Source: Coriobacteriaceae bacterium
GTDB taxonomy: Bacteria; Actinomycetota; Coriobacteriia; Coriobacteriales; Eggerthellaceae
NCBI GenBank assembly: GCA_004555335.1
Contig: SFII01000014.1
Coordinates: 1 to 18,622, forward strand
DNA: 18,622 bases
Reading direction: 5' to 3'
Position 1 is the first letter of the stretch, and every line of letters begins with the position of its first letter. Below the pieces are notes generated by a model. It ran no database searches and was not told the origin of the DNA. It was given only the letters and a program-made list of their open reading frames with translations. A program made the position numbers and the translations under genes. Positions 14,265 to 18,622 of the stretch are shown here, piece after piece.

Positions 14265-15029
14265 TTACTTCGCCTTGCCCTGATTCGCGACCTTGTTGAT
14301 CTTGGCCTCGATGACGGCGGGATCGCCCACGTAATGCTTGTCGAGGACGTTCATGTCCTGATCGAAGGTGTAGACCAGGGGCACACCGGTGGGGATGTTG
14401 ACGCCGATGATCTCTTCGTCGGAAAGCCCCTCGAACTGCTTGACCAGAGAGCGCAGGGAATTGCCATGCGCCGCGATGAGCACGCGCTTGCCGGCGCGCA
14501 TCTGGGGCAGGATCTCTTCTTCGAAGTAGGGCCAAGTGCGGGCGATGTTGTCCTTCAGACATTCATGCATGGGCACGTTTTCGGGCTCGACATTGCGATA
14601 TGCAGGCCAGCTGTGGGCATCGCGATCGTCGCCGGGCTCCAGTGCGGGCGGGCGGACGTCGAAGCTGCGGCGCCAGATCTTCACCTGGTCTTCGCCGTAC
14701 TTCGCAGCGGTCTCGGCCTTGTTCAAGCCCTGCAGCGCGCCGTAGTGGCGCTCGTTCAAACGCCAGCTCTTGATAACGGGCAGCCAGTTGCGATCCATGT
14801 TGTCGAGCACGATCTGAAGGGTGTGGATGGCGCGCTTCAGATAGCTGGTATAGCACAGGTCGAAATCGAAGCCGGCCTCGGCGAGCGCGCGGCCGCCTTC
14901 GGCAGCCTCCTGCCTTCCCGTTTCGGAAAGGTCGACATCGGCCCAACCGGTGAACAGGTTCTTCTTATTCCATTCGCTTTCTCCATGGCGAATGATGACG
15001 AGCGTCATGGTGCTGGGGTTTTCGGACAT
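14265..15029 (-). CDS. gpmA: 2,3-bisphosphoglycerate-dependent phosphoglycerate mutase
   Basis: It interconverts 3- and 2-phosphoglycerate in glycolysis and gluconeogenesis in the cytoplasm, through a phosphohistidine. The 254 residues are normal for the cofactor-dependent family. The phosphate-accepting His15 is in VIIRHGESEWN, followed by FTGWADVDLSETG. Also visible are the substrate-binding ERHYGALQGLNK, the insert YGEDQVKIWRRSFDVRPP, and the second catalytic His188 in AAHGNSLRSLVK, all typical. The start at 15029 (MSENPSTMTL) has AGGAGG 4 bases upstream; the in-frame Met at residue 8 is a weaker alternative. The frame stays open far upstream, but that segment crosses the promoter. It is monocistronic with a promoter at 15097-15124, a leader hairpin and a good terminator. 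Confidence 0.96.
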   Translation of the reverse strand: MSENPSTMTLVIIRHGESEWNKKNLFTGWADVDLSETGRQEAAEGGRALAEAGFDFDLCYTSYLKRAIHTLQIVLDNMDRNWLPVIKSWRLNERHYGALQGLNKAETAAKYGEDQVKIWRRSFDVRPPALEPGDDRDAHSWPAYRNVEPENVPMHECLKDNIARTWPYFEEEILPQMRAGKRVLIAAHGNSLRSLVKQFEGLSDEEIIGVNIPTGVPLVYTFDQDMNVLDKHYVGDPAVIEAKINKVANQGKAK

Positions 15030-15062
15030 CGTTCCTCCTGACCTCCCCTTATTTGCGTTCCC

Positions 15063-15090
15063 GCACGCATCCGGCATGCACCGGACGTGC
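15063..15090 (-). promoter_or_regulatory. Leader hairpin of gpmA
   Basis: GCACG (15063-15067) pairs with CGTGC (15086-15090) and TCCGG (15070-15074) with CCGGA (15081-15085), with a 2-base bulge and a 6-base loop. It lies in the 5' leader, 34-61 bases before the ATG. Confidence 0.4.
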
Positions 15091-15096
15091 AGTCCT

Positions 15097-15124
15097 ATCA
15101 TAAACGTTCCGCAGTCCGGCGCAA
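15097..15124 (-). promoter_or_regulatory. gpmA promoter
   Basis: On the minus strand TTGCGC (15124-15119) and TATGAT (15102-15097) are 16 bases apart. This is the best two-box promoter in the window and lies about 70 bases before the ATG. Confidence 0.5.
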
Positions 15125-15215
15125 ACGGGCGGGCTGCCGCATGCGGTCCCAGGGTGCGAAACCGAAGGGAAAGGCCACGGGCATGGAGAACGCCCGCACC
15201 GCTTGGACGCTGCGC

Positions 15216-15221
15216 TAGAAT
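15216..15221 (+). promoter_or_regulatory. Candidate -10 of the TPR-like membrane protein gene
   Basis: TAGAAT lies 50 bases before the ATG at 15272. If it is the real -10, it rules out the upstream in-frame starts at 15203 and 15227. No clear -35. Confidence 0.4.
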
Positions 15222-15271
15222 CTCCGATGAGAACAAGACCGCAGAGCGACGCAAGGCGAAAGGCAGGCAGC

Positions 15272-18121
15272 ATGAACCATCTGGACGAATCCGCCCGAAA
15301 GGCGATCGCAAGATCGCGCATCCTGATCGCGCTTGCCGCCTGCTGCTGCATCGCCGCCCTGGGGATGGGCTTTGCCGCCATCGCCGGCACCTTCTCGCAG
15401 AACGCAGGGCTTGCCGCCGCCTGCATGGCGCTGCTGGTCATGGCGGCCCTGCTGTGCGGCGCGCTCGGAGCGACGCAGCGATCCGCCGCGCGCATGAAGG
15501 GCTGGGCTCCGGCACGGGAACGCACGGCCGGCGCCGGGGCAGGCGCCATTGCGGGCGCAGGCATCCCGAAACCCGAAGGAGCCGCCCAGGCCACCCCGTG
15601 CAGCGACGATGCGGGCGAACAAGCCGACCCCATGCCGGAGGCGCAGGCCTGCAACGCGGATACCGATGCCCCGGATAGCGGACAGGCCCCCGACCATGCG
15701 CCCGAAGCAGCGGACGCCCCCACTGAAGCGGAAGGCGAGCCCTCCCGGCCTGAAAGCGCGGCCGAGCAGCCCGCAGGAGACGACGGCTCCCACGGACCCG
15801 AGGAACCCATCGCCTACAAGGCGGCCTCCGATAGCGCGGCCGAAGCGGAGATGACCGAAGGGGAGATGCTCGTGGCAGCTGCCGAGGCGCTTCTGGAAGA
15901 AGCCGCCTCCCGCACCGACGCCGGCCACAATGGGGGAGACCCCGAAGAGGAAGCCGCCATGCTGAGCGACGAGATCTTCATGGAGCTTGCGGGCACCAGC
16001 CCCTTCATGCGCAAGGACGACGAGGATGGCGCCGATGCATCGCCCCAGTCGACCATCCGCACCCGCCGCATCGCCAAGGAACGCATCCTGACCGTGGATA
16101 AGATGCTTTCCCGCGCCGACGACGCCATCGCCGTTTCCCGCGACATCGCCCGCTCGAGCACCCAGGACCCGGCATTCGCCGGCCTGGCATCCATGCTCCG
16201 CGCAAGCGGCATCCTGGAGACGGAAGGCCTCCCGCAGGTGCACCCCATCAAGCTGACCAGGAACGACCGCTATTGGATGGGATCTTCTTCCGCGGGAATC
16301 CCCCAGCAGGTATTCGATGCCCTGCTCTCGCTGGAGGCCATCTTCAACATCAACCAGGACATCCAGACCATGCTGGGCAAGAAGCCCGACATGGAACATC
16401 AGACCGACACGCGCAAACGCATCATCGCCGTCCTGTCCGAAACGAGCAGCCGGGACGTCGACTTCCAATCGAAGATCGACTACCTTCCCTGCGCCTATGC
16501 CGGTTGCGACCCGCAGGACGTGTGCAGCGACTGGGCGCTGCGCTATGGAATCGCCACGGCCGCCGAAAATGCCAAGCTTCCCTTCCGCATCACCTTCGAT
16601 ATGATGACGAACGCCCGGGAAGGCGCCGCCCTCGTGCTGCTGGAAATCCCGCGTCCCGCCTGCTTCGGCTTCGTGGGACGCACGCCCGGGGAAATGGAAT
16701 CCTTCGCACGCGACTACGCCATCCGCAGCGCCGTGTTCATGGCCCGCGCCGCATTCAAGGTCGGCTTCGGCGGCCAACTGAAGCGCGTCGTGGTGTGCTG
16801 CCACCCCCACGACGATGCGCGCACGCTGCTTTCGGTCGAGGCAACCCCCGAAAACCTTTCCAAGCTCATGCATATCACGGGCTCGCTCGCACCCATCCCC
16901 GTGCCCGCAAGCTGCCCATCTATCAGGCTTTCCTGCGAACACGACTGGCTGGAGCCGGTAGAGCCCCACATGCTGCCCGGCGACGACGCCCTGGGGGCAC
17001 TGCGCTACATCCAGCTGGCGGAATCGAGCACGGAAGAGTGCAGCGCGATGCTTTCGCAGGCGACGGGGGCCAAGCTGGAATGCGACTTGGGCACCCGCGC
17101 CGAGGCGCCCATGGAGCAGGCATGGATGGGCTTGGGCAAGCTGGGCGACACCGTGGAAAGCGCCGTGAGCGCCATCAAGGTGATCAGCGACGAAGCCGAA
17201 ACGCAGGACGTGCGCGAAGGCTGCGACCGCGCCATGAGGGCGCTCGTGGAAGGCACGGTGGAACCGGACCGCCTGGATCTGATCACCCGCATCTACCGCG
17301 GCGAGGGGGAATTGGAGCGCGCGCTCGAGTTCGGACTGCGCGCCTACACGTCGCAATCCCTCCCGGATATGGAGCGTGCCGTCTCCCAGCTTACCGGTCT
17401 GCTCGACACCCAGACGCAGATCAGCCTGATGGACGACACGGAAACGGCCTTCCGCTACTTCCACAGCATCCCCGACCGCATCCACTACAATCTGATAACC
17501 CAAGACCACCGCAAGGTCTCGCTCGTTCCCCACAGCTACTATTCCGCCAACGAGATGACGGCATACCTGCTCTGCCAGATCGGCAGGGCCCAGGATGCCG
17601 AGCCCTTCGCCCGCGAGATCCGCAGGATCGCCCCCTTCGCGCCCGCTTCCGCAACCATCCTGGCCCGCGTGCTCGAACGCCAGGGCAAGGTCCTGGAGGC
17701 CATCGAGGTGGTGAACGAGGCCCTGCTCCACGCAACGACGGTGCACGATGCCGCGCTGTGCTACTACCGCATGGCCTACTTGCAGTGGAGGACGGGACGC
17801 GAGGACCTGGCGAATGCCTCCTATCGCCTGACTGTCGCGCTGAATACCGAGATCTCGAAGCAGGCACGCCAAGAACTCGACGAGCTCCTTGCATCGAACG
17901 ACGATCTGAGCGAGCTCTCGCCCACCGCCGCGTGCAAGAAGCTCGCTGAAGCAGGTATGAGGATTTGGGACCTGGAAGGGTTCAGGGACAAGATGGCCCA
18001 GGCCGCCATCCTGTGCGCCGACCAGCAGCTGTTCACGGCTGCATCCCAGCTGACCCTTTCGCTGCTGGAATTTCAGAAGGACGACGCGGTCACCGACGTC
18101 TACCGGTCCTTTTCCGTGTAA
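15272..18121 (+). CDS. Large two-helix membrane protein with acidic linker and TPR-like C-terminus, unknown function
   Basis: I do not recognise this 949-residue protein. Two hydrophobic helices lie at the N-terminus (about 16-39 and 44-67). A long Ala/Asp/Glu/Pro-rich linker (about 80-260) follows and looks disordered. The folded part begins near 270 (RRIAKERILTVDKMLSRADDAIAVSRDIA). A mid-region has a DYLPCAYAGCDPQDVCSDWA stretch and an RVVVCCHPHDDARTLL strand. The end (about 760-860) has helical pairs such as AYLLCQIGRAQDAEPFAREI and ARVLERQGKVLEAIEVVNEA, resembling TPR repeats. With two helices and a short loop, both ends are probably cytoplasmic, given Arg and Lys on both sides. The ATG at 15272 has only GGCAGG upstream; 15203 and 15227 are alternatives. 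It is a single gene converging on the folate gene. A scaffold role is a guess. Confidence 0.8.
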   Translation: MNHLDESARKAIARSRILIALAACCCIAALGMGFAAIAGTFSQNAGLAAACMALLVMAALLCGALGATQRSAARMKGWAPARERTAGAGAGAIAGAGIPKPEGAAQATPCSDDAGEQADPMPEAQACNADTDAPDSGQAPDHAPEAADAPTEAEGEPSRPESAAEQPAGDDGSHGPEEPIAYKAASDSAAEAEMTEGEMLVAAAEALLEEAASRTDAGHNGGDPEEEAAMLSDEIFMELAGTSPFMRKDDEDGADASPQSTIRTRRIAKERILTVDKMLSRADDAIAVSRDIARSSTQDPAFAGLASMLRASGILETEGLPQVHPIKLTRNDRYWMGSSSAGIPQQVFDALLSLEAIFNINQDIQTMLGKKPDMEHQTDTRKRIIAVLSETSSRDVDFQSKIDYLPCAYAGCDPQDVCSDWALRYGIATAAENAKLPFRITFDMMTNAREGAALVLLEIPRPACFGFVGRTPGEMESFARDYAIRSAVFMARAAFKVGFGGQLKRVVVCCHPHDDARTLLSVEATPENLSKLMHITGSLAPIPVPASCPSIRLSCEHDWLEPVEPHMLPGDDALGALRYIQLAESSTEECSAMLSQATGAKLECDLGTRAEAPMEQAWMGLGKLGDTVESAVSAIKVISDEAETQDVREGCDRAMRALVEGTVEPDRLDLITRIYRGEGELERALEFGLRAYTSQSLPDMERAVSQLTGLLDTQTQISLMDDTETAFRYFHSIPDRIHYNLITQDHRKVSLVPHSYYSANEMTAYLLCQIGRAQDAEPFAREIRRIAPFAPASATILARVLERQGKVLEAIEVVNEALLHATTVHDAALCYYRMAYLQWRTGREDLANASYRLTVALNTEISKQARQELDELLASNDDLSELSPTAACKKLAEAGMRIWDLEGFRDKMAQAAILCADQQLFTAASQLTLSLLEFQKDDAVTDVYRSFSV

Positions 18122-18133
18122 ACGCCGAAACGC

Positions 18134-18165
18134 ACGGCAGCGTGCCTACGAGGTTTCGCTGCCGT
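18134..18165. terminator. Shared hairpin between convergent 3' ends
   Basis: ACGGCAGCG (18134-18142) and CGCTGCCGT (18157-18165) form a perfect 9-bp stem with a 14-base loop. It spans the stop codon of the minus-strand gene. A short TTT follows on the minus strand only, so termination there is plausible but weak. Confidence 0.5.
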
Positions 18166-18622
18166 AGAAGGAAATGCCCTCGATTTCGGTCTCGGTGAGC
18201 ACCATATCCACCGAGACGTCATGGCTTTCGAAGCGCAGCGACTGCTCGCTGATGAAATCGTCGCGGCACAGGCCGACGGAAATGCCCATGAAATCCGCCA
18301 GGAACACGTCGTAGTAACCGCCGCCATATCCCAGGCGATAGCCCACCCTGTCGAAGGTCAGGCCGGGCACGACGCAAAGCGCATGCTTGACTTCCTGCAC
18401 GTCGAGCAGGTATTCGGGGTCGCGGACGGGCTCCCAGATGCCGAGCGCGGTCTCCACCAGCTTGTCCAGGGAATCCACGCGATACCATTCCATCTCGTGT
18501 GTTGCCGGGATGCAGCGGGGCAGGGCGACGGTCTTGCCGTCTTCCCACGCCTGCTGGATGATCCCGCGGGTTTCGACCTCGCTTCCCATGGAAAGATAGG
18601 TGAGGATGTATTCCGCATTCTT
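18146..18622 (-). CDS. 5-formyltetrahydrofolate cyclo-ligase, 3' part (5' end outside window)
   Basis: This enzyme (MTHFS, YgfA/FAU1 family) converts 5-formyltetrahydrofolate to 5,10-methenyltetrahydrofolate using ATP, returning folate to the one-carbon pool. The 158 visible residues begin in frame at the right edge with KNAEYILTYLSMGSEVETRG, which fits the middle of the N-terminal half, so about 30-50 residues are missing. The diagnostic ATP-binding motif GYRLGYGGGYYDVFL is complete, as is PGLTFD just before it, and the C-terminal strand ends in VDMVLTETEIEGI. An internal ATG at 18589 should not be taken as the start. It converges on the TPR-like gene with 24 bases between the stops. Confidence 0.92.
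   Translation of the reverse strand, partial: KNAEYILTYLSMGSEVETRGIIQQAWEDGKTVALPRCIPATHEMEWYRVDSLDKLVETALGIWEPVRDPEYLLDVQEVKHALCVVPGLTFDRVGYRLGYGGGYYDVFLADFMGISVGLCRDDFISEQSLRFESHDVSVDMVLTETEIEGISFYGSETS

Noticed and set aside
12442..14562. Longer form of TIR protein A starting at 14562
   Set aside because: The extension runs through the gpmA terminator and coding region; the start at 14073 has GGAGG and directly precedes the TIR domain.
15215..17872. 885-codon open frame on the minus strand
   Set aside because: It is antisense to the TPR-like gene, lacks a ribosome site and has shadow-type composition (His, Gly and Val runs).

Overview
The window looks like a high-GC Gram-positive chromosome, most likely a member of the Actinobacteria class Coriobacteriia (Eggerthella/Slackia-like). 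This is inferred from the GC-rich genes, the strong AGGAGG/AAGGA ribosome binding sites, an anaerobe's gene set (glycine reductase selenoprotein A, rubrerythrin) and the protein sequences. No rRNA, tRNA, CRISPR array, insertion sequence or phage gene was seen.

Layout. The left edge (1-132, minus) is the 5' end of grdA; the first three bases are a TGA that in this family encodes selenocysteine. Then come, all on the minus strand and each with its own terminator or promoter, leuS (536-3103), an IMP dehydrogenase (3511-5022) and an M18 aminopeptidase (5176-6603). A divergent 408-base gap leads to rubrerythrin (7012-7593) and a Nudix hydrolase (7827-8498), both plus. A convergent gap follows, then a YerC/TrpR-like regulator (8620-8913, minus), divergent from a universal stress protein (9132-9614, plus).

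The most unusual part is 9863-14073 (minus), a three-gene operon. It is read as TIR protein A (12442-14073), then a TIR-less membrane protein (11453-12442, start overlapping the previous stop as TAATG), then TIR protein B (9863-11392, TTG start). All three share one C-terminal domain predicted to lie outside the membrane. The two outer genes add a cytoplasmic TIR domain with the conserved glutamate and a single membrane helix. This looks like a transmembrane TIR sensing system made of paralogues; I do not recognise it as a described system.

The right part is housekeeping plus one orphan: gpmA (14265-15029, minus), a 949-residue two-helix membrane protein with an acidic linker and a TPR-like C-terminus (15272-18121, plus), and the 3' part of a 5-formyltetrahydrofolate cyclo-ligase gene (18146-18622, minus, open at the right edge).

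Functionally the genes are mostly single transcription units (translation, purine synthesis, peptide breakdown, oxidative stress defence, glycolysis, folate metabolism). Only the TIR cluster, and the grd operon that presumably continues to the left, look like multi-gene systems.
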